From positions 620,001-684,000 of the forward strand of contig NZ_CP027226.1 of assembly GCF_002998295.1 (NCBI RefSeq): 64,000 bases of DNA. The letters are read 5' to 3'. The DNA is from Fastidiosipila sanguinis (GTDB lineage Bacteria > Bacillota > Clostridia > Saccharofermentanales > Fastidiosipilaceae). This document shows, piece after piece, positions 43,057 to 52,883 of the stretch; the stretch's first letter is position 1, and each line of letters begins with the position of its first letter. The notes under the pieces were generated by a model. That model saw only the letters and a program-made list of their open reading frames with translations. It was not told where the DNA came from and made no database searches. A program made the position numbers and the translations under genes.

Positions 43057-44400
43057 TTAATATTCACTTGCGAAGAATTCTTTCATGATTCTTATAGAGA
43101 ATTCATGGTCTAATACACCACCCATTTCTCTAATATTGTGCATGGATAAAATAGGAATTCCAATATCCGCACCAGGTATTGCTGTTTGTGCTTCAGCAAG
43201 TGGTCCAATGGTTGAGCCACCAAGTTTGTCTGAATGGTTATAGAAGCACTGTACAGGAGCGTTGGCGTTTTCAGCATATAGTCTGAAACGAGCAGCACTT
43301 TCACCAGTGGTATTATATGATTTTCTTGCTGCAATTTTAAGAACAGGACCACCATTTAATCTAGGTCTATTAGTTGGGTCAGCCATCTCTGGGTAATTTG
43401 GATGGGCAGCGTGAGAGACATCAGTTGAGATAATAAATGAATTAGCTAAACTTCTATAGTAATCTTCTTCACTTCCACCACAGGCAATATTTAAGCGTTT
43501 CAAGAAGTTAGCAAATAATGCACTGTCTGCTCCTCTTCCTGTCTGGCTTCCGATTTCCTCATTATCAAAGGAAACGAAAATTCTATGGAATGAGATATTG
43601 GTATCAGTACTCTCAGCTATAGCTGTTAAAGCTTGGTGTGTCATTAGTAGGTTATCTAATCTACCTAATGAATAGAACTCAGAATTTATACCAATATAAG
43701 TACCATTTTCTCTTGGATAAAGACTTAGATCATAGTCAAGAATCTCATCAGTTTCTACACCTAAATACTCTGCAATATAATCTATGAAGTCCTGAGACTC
43801 ATCGCTATCCATTGCATACACAGGTTTAAGTTCTTTTTGTGGACTAATCTTATAGCCTTCATTCATAGCTCTATCCATATGAATAGCTAAACTAGGAATA
43901 ATCATTAGATCTTTTTCTACATTAATTATTTCAGTTTTAATACTATTATTTTCGCCACGAAGCAAAACTCTACCAGCTACTGATAATGGTCTATCGAACC
44001 AACCTCTATAAACAAGACCACCATAAGGCTCTACGTTTAATTGTTTCAAGCCTTCACTCTTCATTTCAGGATTGTTTTTAATGCACAAAGTTGGAGAATC
44101 ATTGTGTGTACCAATGATTTTGAAACCTTTAGCTTTTTCAGTTCCTACAATAAATGAGATGAAAGTTGTTCCACCGATAATTAAATAATACTTATCTCCA
44201 GGATTGAATTTCCACTCATCTTCCCATTTCAACTTTGTAAAGCCATATTTTTCAAGTTCTTTCGCTTCATTTAAACTAGCATGAAATGCTGTGGGTGAAT
44301 TATCTACGAACTCAAATAATGCATCAATTCTCTTTTTAGCTTGTGGAAATTCTGTTTTGAAATCAATATTTGATTTGTTTGTGTTTTCTGAATCTGACAT
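43057..44400 (-). CDS. M18 family aminopeptidase
   Basis: This 447-residue, di-zinc, dodecameric-type aminopeptidase removes N-terminal (often acidic or neutral) residues. Zinc-site motifs are IGTHNDSPTLCIKN (His and Asp), FDNEEIGSQTGRGADS (catalytic Glu), STDVSHAAHP, and the C-terminal ILSMHNIREMGGVLD with the final His. It lies 14 nt after smpB on the same strand and 42 nt before rlmD. Confidence 0.93.
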   Translation of the reverse strand: MSDSENTNKSNIDFKTEFPQAKKRIDALFEFVDNSPTAFHASLNEAKELEKYGFTKLKWEDEWKFNPGDKYYLIIGGTTFISFIVGTEKAKGFKIIGTHNDSPTLCIKNNPEMKSEGLKQLNVEPYGGLVYRGWFDRPLSVAGRVLLRGENNSIKTEIINVEKDLMIIPSLAIHMDRAMNEGYKISPQKELKPVYAMDSDESQDFIDYIAEYLGVETDEILDYDLSLYPRENGTYIGINSEFYSLGRLDNLLMTHQALTAIAESTDTNISFHRIFVSFDNEEIGSQTGRGADSALFANFLKRLNIACGGSEEDYYRSLANSFIISTDVSHAAHPNYPEMADPTNRPRLNGGPVLKIAARKSYNTTGESAARFRLYAENANAPVQCFYNHSDKLGGSTIGPLAEAQTAIPGADIGIPILSMHNIREMGGVLDHEFSIRIMKEFFASEY

Positions 44401-44414
44401 TATAAACTCCTTTA

Positions 44415-44888
44415 TTAATAACTATCTTTACTTCTCTTACTCGCTTCTGCAATTTTTCTATCTATATCACGTTTCTTTGTAGTTTCACGCTTATCGTATA
44501 ATTTTTTACCACGACATAATGCTATTTCAAGTTTAATTTTACTGTCTTTGAAGTAAACTTTAACAGGCATTATTGTCAGCCCTTCTTGTCTACTCTTCTC
44601 ATCTAGTTTTTTAATTTCTCGTTTATGTAGTAATAATTTCCTAGTTCTGGTAGCATCATGATTAAAAATATTACCTTGCTCATATGGTGGGATGTGCCAG
44701 TTCGTTATGTAAACTTCTTCATTTCTTACTATTATGTAGCTTTCTTGCAAAGAAGTTTTCCCTTGTCGTAAAGATTTTACCTCCGTACCACGTAGAGCAA
44801 CACCTGCTTCAAAACTTTCCAGAATGAAATAGTCATGTCTTACTCTTCTATTATCACTTATTATTTTTATACCACTTGATTTTGCCAT
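44415..44888 (-). CDS. smpB: SsrA-binding protein
   Basis: SmpB partners tmRNA in rescuing stalled ribosomes. The 157-residue protein shows the OB-barrel (RRVRHDYFILESFEAGVALR, GTEVKSLRQGKTSLQESYII) and the basic C-terminal tail KRDIDRKIAEASKRSKDSY that enters the mRNA channel. It lies directly behind tsaD (10 nt). Confidence 0.97.
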   Translation of the reverse strand: MAKSSGIKIISDNRRVRHDYFILESFEAGVALRGTEVKSLRQGKTSLQESYIIVRNEEVYITNWHIPPYEQGNIFNHDATRTRKLLLHKREIKKLDEKSRQEGLTIMPVKVYFKDSKIKLEIALCRGKKLYDKRETTKKRDIDRKIAEASKRSKDSY

Positions 44889-44898
44889 AAATTCTCCA

Positions 44899-45954
44899 TT
44901 ATTTATTTTTCATAGAAGCAAAAGTTTCAATATCTAAACTTGCTTTGGCATCTAGATTCATATCAACAGGTTCATATCCTGCCTGGATCATAAATCCTCC
45001 TAGAGAAGCTATCATTAGCGCATTATCAGTACAATATTTCATAGGTGGTGCAAAGAATTTCCACCCTTTTTCAGAACACGCCTCAGTAAAGCTTGATCGT
45101 AATAAGCTATTTGCAGCAACTCCACCAGCAATAACTATTTTGTCTAAACCTGCAGTTTCTGTTGCTTTAACTGTGTGTTCTACCAATACATCTACTATAG
45201 CTTTTTGGAATGATGCGCAAAAATCAGCCTTTGAGAACTTATCCCAAACATCGATATTATCTTTTTTTGCCTGCATTTCCATTTGATTAATTAAGTTAAG
45301 AGCCGCTGTCTTTACTCCACTGAAAGAAAAATCTAATTGATTTCCACTCAGATGACTATCCGGAAATTGTAACCATTCGCTATTTGCTCCTTGAGAGATT
45401 TTATCAATCTTAGGACCACCAGGATAGCCTAAATCTATAGCTCTAGCAATTTTATCAAAAGCTTCTCCTGCAGCATCATCTCTAGTTCTACCAATAATCT
45501 TATAGTCCGTGTAATCATCTATTTGAATAATGTGGCTATGACCTCCAGAGACTACTAGGGACATAAATGGGGGCTCTAGTTCAGGAAAAGCTACAAAGTT
45601 AGCAGATATATGACCTGCGATGTGATGAGCTGCATAAAGTGGTTTACCACTAGCGTAGGCTAAAGCTTTGGCATATGAAACTCCCACTAACAAAGCTCCT
45701 ATAAGTCCAGGACCATAGGTAACTGCTATAGCATCAATATCATCTAAGCTCATATTCGCTTCATCTAAAACTTTTTTTAAGACAGGAGTGATAGCCTTAA
45801 TATGCTCTCTAGAAGCAATTTCAGGTACAACTCCACCAAATTTACTATGTAAATCAGCTTGAGATGCAACAACTGAAGATACTAACTTACGTCCGTCTTT
45901 AACAATTGCCATTGCTGTTTCATCACAAGATGATTCAATCCCCAATACTATCAT
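44899..45954 (-). CDS. tsaD: tRNA N6-adenosine threonylcarbamoyltransferase
   Basis: TsaD transfers the threonylcarbamoyl group to A37 of ANN-decoding tRNAs together with TsaB and TsaE, which are not in the window. The 351 residues have the ASKHA fold with the phosphate loop LGIESSCDETAMAIV. The metal-binding HHIAGH occurs near residue 110, VSGGHSH near 135, and the second ATP motif VIAGGVAANSLLR near 275. In a run with smpB and the M18 peptidase. Confidence 0.97.
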   Translation of the reverse strand: MIVLGIESSCDETAMAIVKDGRKLVSSVVASQADLHSKFGGVVPEIASREHIKAITPVLKKVLDEANMSLDDIDAIAVTYGPGLIGALLVGVSYAKALAYASGKPLYAAHHIAGHISANFVAFPELEPPFMSLVVSGGHSHIIQIDDYTDYKIIGRTRDDAAGEAFDKIARAIDLGYPGGPKIDKISQGANSEWLQFPDSHLSGNQLDFSFSGVKTAALNLINQMEMQAKKDNIDVWDKFSKADFCASFQKAIVDVLVEHTVKATETAGLDKIVIAGGVAANSLLRSSFTEACSEKGWKFFAPPMKYCTDNALMIASLGGFMIQAGYEPVDMNLDAKASLDIETFASMKNK

Positions 45955-46051
45955 TTAATTTCCTTCTAATGTTTATCACTTAATATTATGTATATTTTTA
46001 TACCTGTATACTTTAATACTATGTATACCTTAATACTATAACGTCGTTATA

Positions 46052-46570
46052 TTATAAACTAATTCCGCTACTACCAAAACCACCACCTCTATCATGAGGA
46101 TTAGCTTCGGTAAATTCTTCAACAAAAACACTATCAGCAGTTGCATGCTTAGATAACACGATCTGGCAAATTCTATCGCCAGCTTTAATTCTATAGGATC
46201 CTGCTCTATTATCTTTTTCGTTTAAATCTAGTTGTCTAATTTTACCATCTTCATCAATGCTAGAACTTAATGGTGAAGCATTATAGACGATTATTCTTAG
46301 TTCATCTTTGTATCCTGAATCAATTGTTCCAGGTGAGTTTGGTAGTCTTAGTCGTGTTTTCAAGGAAAGTCCTGATCTCGGTCTCACCTGTATTTCATAC
46401 CCTAAAGGTATATTAAGTATTAGTCCAGTTCTAACTAACGCTGATTCCTCTGGCTGTATTACTATATCTTCTGCTGCAGTAAGATCCATACCAGCATCGC
46501 CATAGTTTGCATAAAAAGGGAGATTTGCATTATCTAATATTTTCTTAATTTCTAGTTTAATTTTTTCCAT
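46052..46570 (-). CDS. dut: dUTP diphosphatase
   Basis: This trimeric dUTPase hydrolyses dUTP to dUMP and keeps uracil out of DNA. All five motifs are visible in 172 aa: DAGMDLTA (I), RPRSGLSLKT (II), GTIDSGYKDELRI (III), YRIKAGDRICQIVL (IV) and DRGGGFGSSG (V). Between III and IV lies an insertion of roughly 20 residues (SSSIDEDGKIRQLDLNEKDN), common in clostridial forms. Adjacent to tsaD and pckG on the same strand. Confidence 0.95.
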   Translation of the reverse strand: MEKIKLEIKKILDNANLPFYANYGDAGMDLTAAEDIVIQPEESALVRTGLILNIPLGYEIQVRPRSGLSLKTRLRLPNSPGTIDSGYKDELRIIVYNASPLSSSIDEDGKIRQLDLNEKDNRAGSYRIKAGDRICQIVLSKHATADSVFVEEFTEANPHDRGGGFGSSGISL

Positions 46571-46628
46571 AAATTCCTCTTTTATTAAAATTCTATTCTT
46601 CTAAAAAATTTTATTCATTCTACTCATC

Positions 46629-48377
46629 TTACTCAAAGTATAATCTTAATTTATCAATTGTAGCACTTATACGTTCTGGAATATTTCCTTGTTCTTCCAG
46701 AAACTCTACTGATTTCTCAAATCTATCTTCTGCTAGCTCTAAATCAATTTCTTGTAAAAGTTCTTTGAAAGCTTGAGTAGATATTACACAGTCTTTTAAG
46801 TTAATATCAGTATTTAAAGGTGCCAAACCAAAGAAATTTTCTTCAGTCTCAACTTTATTCTCAATTCTCTTAATAATCCATTCAATAATTCTAAAATTAT
46901 CTGAACCACCCGGCCAAATATAATTAGAGTTTTCATTGATTCTATACCAATTAACTAGATAAGTTTTTGGAAGATTCTCTAATTTATCTTCATAATCTAA
47001 CCAAGTATCTAGATGGTGTTCTAGTTTTTCTGCAAGAAATGGATATACGCCCATTGGATTAAACTCACGACCAAATTCACTTTCTCTATTTAAACTAGCT
47101 CCGTAGAAAACACCTTCAGCCCATGATCTCGCTTCACTAATTATTGGTACGTTATTTCTACTTTTGGTGAGGAATAAAATAGCTGATAATGGTACTCCAC
47201 TTGTAAAAACTAAGCTATTGTTTAAATTTGCCTCGATCGTAACTCTTGCATTAGGGCTAAGTTTTTTCAGATTAGTGTCTTTATCAATTAAAACTATTTG
47301 ATCTTTCCAATCCTTAAGCATTTTCGGAGTTTCCGAATTTTTGCCATACCACCAAGGTTGATCAAATTGATCTTTAGCAATATTTGAATATAATGCATTG
47401 GATTTTATTTCACTAAATAATTCGGGTGAATGGTTTTCATTGATATCCTTTAAGGCGTATGAGAATCCAGTCTGAGGATTAATGGCCCATAATCTACCGT
47501 CAGGACTAGTATGTAACCAAGCAATATCGTCACAAACTGTGAAAGTCTCATAACCTTCATATTCTGGGATTTCTGGAACCTTTGTTTTTGCGAGTTCTGA
47601 CTTACCACCTGAACTAGGGCTAGCAGCTGCAATGTAATAGGTTTTATTTTCTGGAGTTTTTACCCCTAGAATCATCATATGTGCCGCAAGTAAATTATTA
47701 GAATTCTTATAGTCTTCTATATTATCTTCTAAGTTGCTTAGAGTTATTCCCCATGGAACTGTATTCATTACAGCTTGAGTGATATTTGTAGTATTAACAC
47801 AATAAATAGATTTTTCCTCAGGAAAGACAGCATATATTGGTTTATGTAAAGGTTCAGTTTGAGTAACATGAAGTCCTTTATAAAAGTTATTAGAATCAGA
47901 AATCTGCTTCCAGGCAGTATCTCCGGCTCTACTTAGCATCAGAAGATTTAAAACAACATAAATTGAATCTGTAATTTGAACACCAGTACGAAGAAATTGT
48001 GTGTTTTCAGGGCCTAAGATGCACGGAACAACAAACATTGTCTTTCCTTTCATAGATCCAAATATAATGTTTTCTATTTGGGAATGCATTTTCTTGCTTT
48101 GCATCCACTTAAAATTTGGTAGGGCTTGCTCTGCTGAGTCGCTACAATAATATGAATTATTCTTGATCTCTTCTTTATTAATACTGTCATCAATATATCG
48201 ATAACAATTATTCCAAGATTTTGAATTAATTGGGAAGATACTTGCTTCTTCAACACCCCTACTTATTAACCTTTGTCTCTCTTCTTCTGAGCCATCAACC
48301 CAATAGATGGAGTCAGGTAGTGTGATTCTAGCGATATCCTGCACCCAATTTATTATATATTGATTTGTAATGTTCAT
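46629..48377 (-). CDS. Divergent GTP-type phosphoenolpyruvate carboxykinase
   Basis: PEPCK (GTP) interconverts oxaloacetate and PEP. The 582 aa align by pattern with the GTP class: GPENTQFLRTGVQITDSIYV, TVCDDIAWLH (metal site), SGVPLSAILFL, EARSWAEGVFYGASL and NWYRINENSNYIWPGGSDNF. However the P-loop, usually FPSACGKTNLA, reads SPSSGGKSELA (about residue 257), so the hyper-reactive Cys is missing. The GGRRP arginines are also replaced by TKSRNNVP. Lys and Ser of the P-loop remain. The enzyme may be altered in kinetics or substrate. Length is near normal. Confidence 0.82.
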   Translation of the reverse strand: MNITNQYIINWVQDIARITLPDSIYWVDGSEEERQRLISRGVEEASIFPINSKSWNNCYRYIDDSINKEEIKNNSYYCSDSAEQALPNFKWMQSKKMHSQIENIIFGSMKGKTMFVVPCILGPENTQFLRTGVQITDSIYVVLNLLMLSRAGDTAWKQISDSNNFYKGLHVTQTEPLHKPIYAVFPEEKSIYCVNTTNITQAVMNTVPWGITLSNLEDNIEDYKNSNNLLAAHMMILGVKTPENKTYYIAAASPSSGGKSELAKTKVPEIPEYEGYETFTVCDDIAWLHTSPDGRLWAINPQTGFSYALKDINENHSPELFSEIKSNALYSNIAKDQFDQPWWYGKNSETPKMLKDWKDQIVLIDKDTNLKKLSPNARVTIEANLNNSLVFTSGVPLSAILFLTKSRNNVPIISEARSWAEGVFYGASLNRESEFGREFNPMGVYPFLAEKLEHHLDTWLDYEDKLENLPKTYLVNWYRINENSNYIWPGGSDNFRIIEWIIKRIENKVETEENFFGLAPLNTDINLKDCVISTQAFKELLQEIDLELAEDRFEKSVEFLEEQGNIPERISATIDKLRLYFE

Positions 48378-48405
48378 TTGTGCCTCGTTAAAATATTCCC
48401 CGTGT

Positions 48406-49338
48406 TTATATATCAGTTAAATTAATACCATTATTTGTTAAGAACACTAATAGCTCAGCAAAATCGTCTGCAGAGATTTCTTCAGCTCGTATATTAGGTT
48501 TTAAGTTTTTGCCCTCTATCCAAGTTTTAACAATTCCTTTTGGAACATTAGTTTCTAGGCAGTTACTCAAAGATTTTCTCCTTTGGCTAAAAGCTAATTT
48601 CAAAAGATTGTGTAGTTCATGACTATATTTACTTAAAATTTTATAGCTATAACTTTCTTTATTAGCTTCTAATAAAATTAATTCTGAATTAATTCTAGGA
48701 GCTGGATAAAAATTATTTTTACTAACCTTAAGTAAAGACTTAGATTTTCCGTAAACACTAATTAACTTGCTTAAAAAGCCTTGGTTTGTATTCTCAGTTT
48801 TGCCATCTCCTGCTTTCCCCAGGATTCTTGGAGCAGCATTATCTTCAACTAAGAGAAGCATCTTATCTGCATGGTAGAACTCTCTGATAGCTTTGGCTAT
48901 TAATGTACTGGTCAAATTGTAAGGTAGATTAGAAACTAAGGCGAGTTTGTTACTGGTATCAACTGGATAAATTTCCTGCCAATCAAGTTCACTTGCATCT
49001 GCAAAGATAAAATCAAGATCCTTGTCTTCAGCTTTTGCCTGTTCTGCAACATCACTTAACAACGCTTCTAAATTTCTATCGATTTCTACTGACAATACTC
49101 TGGCAGCTCTATTACTTAAAACATAAGACAAAGTACCAGCACCTGCACCGATTTCTAATATTTCATAGTGCTCATCAATTCCAGCTTTATTAATAAATTT
49201 CTGCAAAAGATTTAAATTCCAGATGAAATTTTGACCAAACTTTTTGTTGGTTTCAATGTCGTATTCTTTAAGTAAATTTAAAAAGGAGGCTTTATCATAA
49301 TTGCCTTTATTAAAGTCATAAAACTCTGAGACATACAT
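48406..49338 (-). CDS. rsmA: 16S rRNA (adenine1518/1519-N6)-dimethyltransferase
   Basis: RsmA (KsgA) dimethylates two adenines in helix 45 of 16S rRNA late in 30S assembly. The 310-residue protein has an N-terminal KKFGQNFIWN, SAM motif ILEIGAGAGTLSYVLS, VLSVEID, and catalytic VSNLPYNLTSTLI (NLPY). The C-terminal helical domain has FSQRRKSLSNCL. AGGAGG lies 7 nt before the ATG. It lies between pgi and pckG. Confidence 0.95.
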   Translation of the reverse strand: MYVSEFYDFNKGNYDKASFLNLLKEYDIETNKKFGQNFIWNLNLLQKFINKAGIDEHYEILEIGAGAGTLSYVLSNRAARVLSVEIDRNLEALLSDVAEQAKAEDKDLDFIFADASELDWQEIYPVDTSNKLALVSNLPYNLTSTLIAKAIREFYHADKMLLLVEDNAAPRILGKAGDGKTENTNQGFLSKLISVYGKSKSLLKVSKNNFYPAPRINSELILLEANKESYSYKILSKYSHELHNLLKLAFSQRRKSLSNCLETNVPKGIVKTWIEGKNLKPNIRAEEISADDFAELLVFLTNNGINLTDI

Positions 49339-49386
49339 GCTAAAACCTCCTGTATATTTATTTTTGCAAACTTAGTAAACTAGAAA

Positions 49387-50727
49387 CTATAGTTTAGCTT
49401 CTAACTCAGCACGTTCAGCTTCGAATCCAGGTTTACCTAGTAGGGCAAACATGTTTTTCTTGTAACCTTCTACACCTGGTTGGTCAAATGGATTAACAGC
49501 ATTTAGGTATCCACTGATTGCACAAGCACGTTCGAAGAAGTAAATTAACTCACCTAAAGTAAATGCATTTAATTCATCAACTGATACTTTAAGGTTTGGA
49601 ACGCCACCATCTACGTGTGATAAGACTGTTCCTAGCATTGCCTTTTCATTAACTTCATGCATATTTTTACCTGCTAAGTAATTTAATCCATCTAAGTTAG
49701 CTTCATCTTCTGGAATTTCTAATGAGCTATTAGCTGAATCAATCCAAATAACAGTCTCAAACAAGTCACGTTTACCGTCTTGGATAAATTGACCCATTGA
49801 GTGTAGGTCAGTTGTGTTATTTACAGAAGCTGGGAAAATACCTTTTTGATCTTTTCCTTCACTTTCACCAAATAATTGCTTCCACCATTCGGATAAGTTT
49901 CTTAGTGATGGTTCATAGTTGACAAGAATTTCAGTACCGTAACCTTTTCTGTATAAAGCATTTCTAACTGCTGCGTATTGGTAAGCAGGATTCTCTTCAA
50001 TGTTTTCTACAGAGAAAGTTTCCATACCTTTTGCAGCACCTTGCATTAATTCTTCAATATTTATTCCAGCTGCAGCAATTGGCAAAAGACCTACAGCAGT
50101 TAATACTGAGTATCTACCACCAATTTCATCTGGAACTATGAAGCTTTCATAACCTTCTTGGTTTGATAATTCTTTTAACGCACCTTTTTGTTTATCTGTA
50201 GTTACAAAGATTCTATTCTTTGCTTCTTCTTTTCCATAACGCTCTTCCATATAGTTTCTGAAAACACGGAAAGCAATAGCTGGTTCTGTAGTAGTACCTG
50301 ATTTAGAAATAACGTTTAATGCAATTTCTTTATCTTTAACATATTCCAATAGCTCTTCAAGATATCTACCAGAAATTTGATTACCACAGAAGATTACTTG
50401 TGGAGCTTTACGAGTTTCTTTGTCTAGACCTAGGCTGAAGTGATTTGACAAAGCATCAATAGCAGCTTGAGCACCAAGATATGAACCACCTATACCAATA
50501 CAAATAAATACATCTGCATTTTCTTTAACGTATTCTGCAGCTTTTTGAATTCTTGAGAATTCTTCTTTATCGTAATTTACAGGTAAATCTGTCCATCCGG
50601 TAAATTCAGCACCAGGACCTTTCTTCTCTTCTAAGTTCTTATGACCAATATTAATTTGGTCTTCTAATAATTTAATTTCTTCTTCTCTAAAAAAATTCAA
50701 AGCATTTTTATAAGAAAATTTAAGCAT
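49387..50727 (-). CDS. pgi: Glucose-6-phosphate isomerase
   Basis: Pgi interconverts glucose-6-P and fructose-6-P in glycolysis. The 446-residue length fits the shorter Bacillota type. Motifs include [37 protein letters not shown] (sugar phosphate binding), [19 protein letters not shown] and [20 protein letters not shown] near the C-terminus. Good ribosome site (GGAGG). Divergent from the ABC-F gene. Confidence 0.97.
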   Translation of the reverse strand: MLKFSYKNALNFFREEEIKLLEDQINIGHKNLEEKKGPGAEFTGWTDLPVNYDKEEFSRIQKAAEYVKENADVFICIGIGGSYLGAQAAIDALSNHFSLGLDKETRKAPQVIFCGNQISGRYLEELLEYVKDKEIALNVISKSGTTTEPAIAFRVFRNYMEERYGKEEAKNRIFVTTDKQKGALKELSNQEGYESFIVPDEIGGRYSVLTAVGLLPIAAAGINIEELMQGAAKGMETFSVENIEENPAYQYAAVRNALYRKGYGTEILVNYEPSLRNLSEWWKQLFGESEGKDQKGIFPASVNNTTDLHSMGQFIQDGKRDLFETVIWIDSANSSLEIPEDEANLDGLNYLAGKNMHEVNEKAMLGTVLSHVDGGVPNLKVSVDELNAFTLGELIYFFERACAISGYLNAVNPFDQPGVEGYKKNMFALLGKPGFEAERAELEAKL

Positions 50728-50860
50728 TTTTCTCCTCCAAATTATTAATCAAAATATAAAGCAGTGAAAATTTCAATCAGCTGCCACACTCTATTATAAC
50801 TTATATGATAAAATATTTTAAGTTTAAAACATAAGTTTAATAAATAGATAGAGTAATAAT

Positions 50861-52804
50861 ATGAGTATTTTAAGTATCAGTAATTTAAGTAAGGCTTATA
50901 AAGCAAGTCCACTTTTTAAGAATATTAATTTACAAGTACAAAGTGGAGAAAAAATCGCATTGGTTGGAGATAACGGTAGCGGTAAATCAACTTTGCTCAA
51001 ATTAATTGCTGGATTGGAAGATGCAGATTCAGGTACTATTAAATTATCTAATTCTACTTTAATGGCCTATTTATCACAACATATGCAGGAATTTACTGAC
51101 TTAGATAGACCTGTGCTATCCGACAGACTTCAAGAAGAATATGAGAATAAACTTCAAGAGATTAGTTCAGATATTGCATCACTTTCTATCGAAGAACAAG
51201 AACAACTTTTATCTGAATATCAGCATATTTCAGATAAATTCGAAAGACGAGGCGGTTATTCTTATTTACCAAGACTTACTCAAGCTTTAAATGCTCTTGG
51301 AATCAGGAGCGAAATTTTAAACAGACCTATTAGGACTTTATCCGGTGGCGAAAGAATGCGAGTTCTATTAGCTGAGAAACTTCTAGAGAATGCTGATCTT
51401 TTACTCCTTGATGAGCCAACTAACCATTTAGATATTGAAGGCTTAGAATGGCTTGAGAACTTTATAAAAAATTATAAAGGTGCTGTAATTGTTGTATCAC
51501 ATGACCGTTATTTTATCGATCAATTTGCAGATAGAACTTGTGAATTATCAAGTAACACTTTGATATCTTATCAAGGTAATTACAGTGATTTTATTAGACA
51601 AAAACAAGAAAGATTAGATATTCAAACTAAAACATTAGAAAATCTAGAAAAAGAACATGATCGTCAAGAAGAAATAACTTCTACACTCTTATCTCATCGT
51701 AAAATGAGTTCATACCATTCACGAGAAAAGATTGTCAAGAAACTTGGTGAAGCTATTGAAGAAATTAGAGCTCAGATCCCAGAAAAAAGTAAAAATATGA
51801 ATTTTAGCTTTTTACCTATTGACGATGATAGAGATGAAAATCGTTTAATTATTAAAACTGATAATCTAAGTTTTGCCTGGGATGATACTGCAAAAGAAGA
51901 AATATTATTTGAAAATTTCAACCTTAAATTAAAAGCTACTGAGAAAAAAGTATTGCTTGGACCAAATGGAGCTGGTAAATCAACTCTTCTCAATATACTT
52001 ATGGGCATAAATACAAATTATTTAGGTAAAGTTGAAATGGCTTCAGATGTTAAGTTTGCTCATTTAGGACAGTTTGTTGAGTTCCCTAATGAAGAATTAA
52101 CAATACTCGAAGAAATTCAGGAACGTACTCTAATGTTAGAAACAGAAGCTAGAACTTTATTAGCTAAATACGGTTTTTTTAGAGATGAAGTATTTAAACA
52201 AATTAAAGTTTTATCTGGAGGAGAAAAATCAAGATTATATCTTGCGTGTATCATTCTTGAGAATCCTGATTTACTGTACTTAGATGAACCTACTAACCAC
52301 TTAGATATTCATTCACGTGAGATTTTAGAGTCAGCAATTAATGACTTTAATGGTGCTGTTCTTGCAGTAAGTCATGATAGATATTTTATTAAAAAATGTG
52401 GTTTGGATATATTAGGATTTATTGGTACTGAGATTAAAGAGTTTTCTAATTATGAGTCCTATAAGCACTTCTCCAATATATACAGGAATAATAAAGTTAA
52501 TAATAATACTAGTGAAACTATCAAAGTTTCTAAAAGCAAAATCAACAATCAAGACACTAAGCGACAGCTACAAGAACTACGTAAACGAAAAAATAAATTA
52601 GAGAAAGAACTAAAAATTCTTGCAGATGAAATAAGTGAATTAGAGATAGAACTTGAATCCAGAATGCAAGAAATGTCTGGAGACTCTATGGATCAATATT
52701 TAGAATATGCTGAGCTTAATGAAAGACTAGAATCAAAAAGTGAGAATTATTTCGAACTTGGTGAAGAATTAGAAGAAATAGAGAAGAAAATTGCAGAAAT
52801 ATAA
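50861..52804 (+). CDS. ABC-F family ATPase
   Basis: This soluble protein of 647 aa has two ABC domains and no membrane part. Domain 1: Walker A VGDNGSGKSTLLKLIAG (about 35), signature TLSGGERMRVLLAEKL, Walker B LLLLDEPTNHLDIE. Linker helices (about 240-310) form the P-site tRNA interaction motif. Domain 2: GPNGAGKSTLLNIL, LSGGEKSRLYLAC, LLYLDEPTNHLDIH. A C-terminal coiled coil follows (about 565-645). ABC-F proteins act on the ribosome as translation factors or antibiotic-protection proteins; this one looks most like the Uup/YdiF-type housekeeping group. Its stop codon overlaps the terminator arm that an IS split. Confidence 0.92.
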   Translation: MSILSISNLSKAYKASPLFKNINLQVQSGEKIALVGDNGSGKSTLLKLIAGLEDADSGTIKLSNSTLMAYLSQHMQEFTDLDRPVLSDRLQEEYENKLQEISSDIASLSIEEQEQLLSEYQHISDKFERRGGYSYLPRLTQALNALGIRSEILNRPIRTLSGGERMRVLLAEKLLENADLLLLDEPTNHLDIEGLEWLENFIKNYKGAVIVVSHDRYFIDQFADRTCELSSNTLISYQGNYSDFIRQKQERLDIQTKTLENLEKEHDRQEEITSTLLSHRKMSSYHSREKIVKKLGEAIEEIRAQIPEKSKNMNFSFLPIDDDRDENRLIIKTDNLSFAWDDTAKEEILFENFNLKLKATEKKVLLGPNGAGKSTLLNILMGINTNYLGKVEMASDVKFAHLGQFVEFPNEELTILEEIQERTLMLETEARTLLAKYGFFRDEVFKQIKVLSGGEKSRLYLACIILENPDLLYLDEPTNHLDIHSREILESAINDFNGAVLAVSHDRYFIKKCGLDILGFIGTEIKEFSNYESYKHFSNIYRNNKVNNNTSETIKVSKSKINNQDTKRQLQELRKRKNKLEKELKILADEISELEIELESRMQEMSGDSMDQYLEYAELNERLESKSENYFELGEELEEIEKKIAEI

Positions 52805-52850
52805 AGAAGCAGAAACTTGGTGATGTGACCCCCAAAAGTTAGACTTTTTT

Positions 52851-52879
52851 AGCGTAGCAGCCATATAAACTGCTACGCT
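52851..52879. terminator. Internal hairpin of the IS, loop orientation 1
   Basis: AGCGTAGCAG and CTGCTACGCT form a perfect 10-bp stem around loop CCATATAAA, with T-runs on both sides. It ends the transposase transcript and shields the neighbours. In the other IS copy the loop is inverted. Confidence 0.85.
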
Positions 52880-52883
52880 ATTT

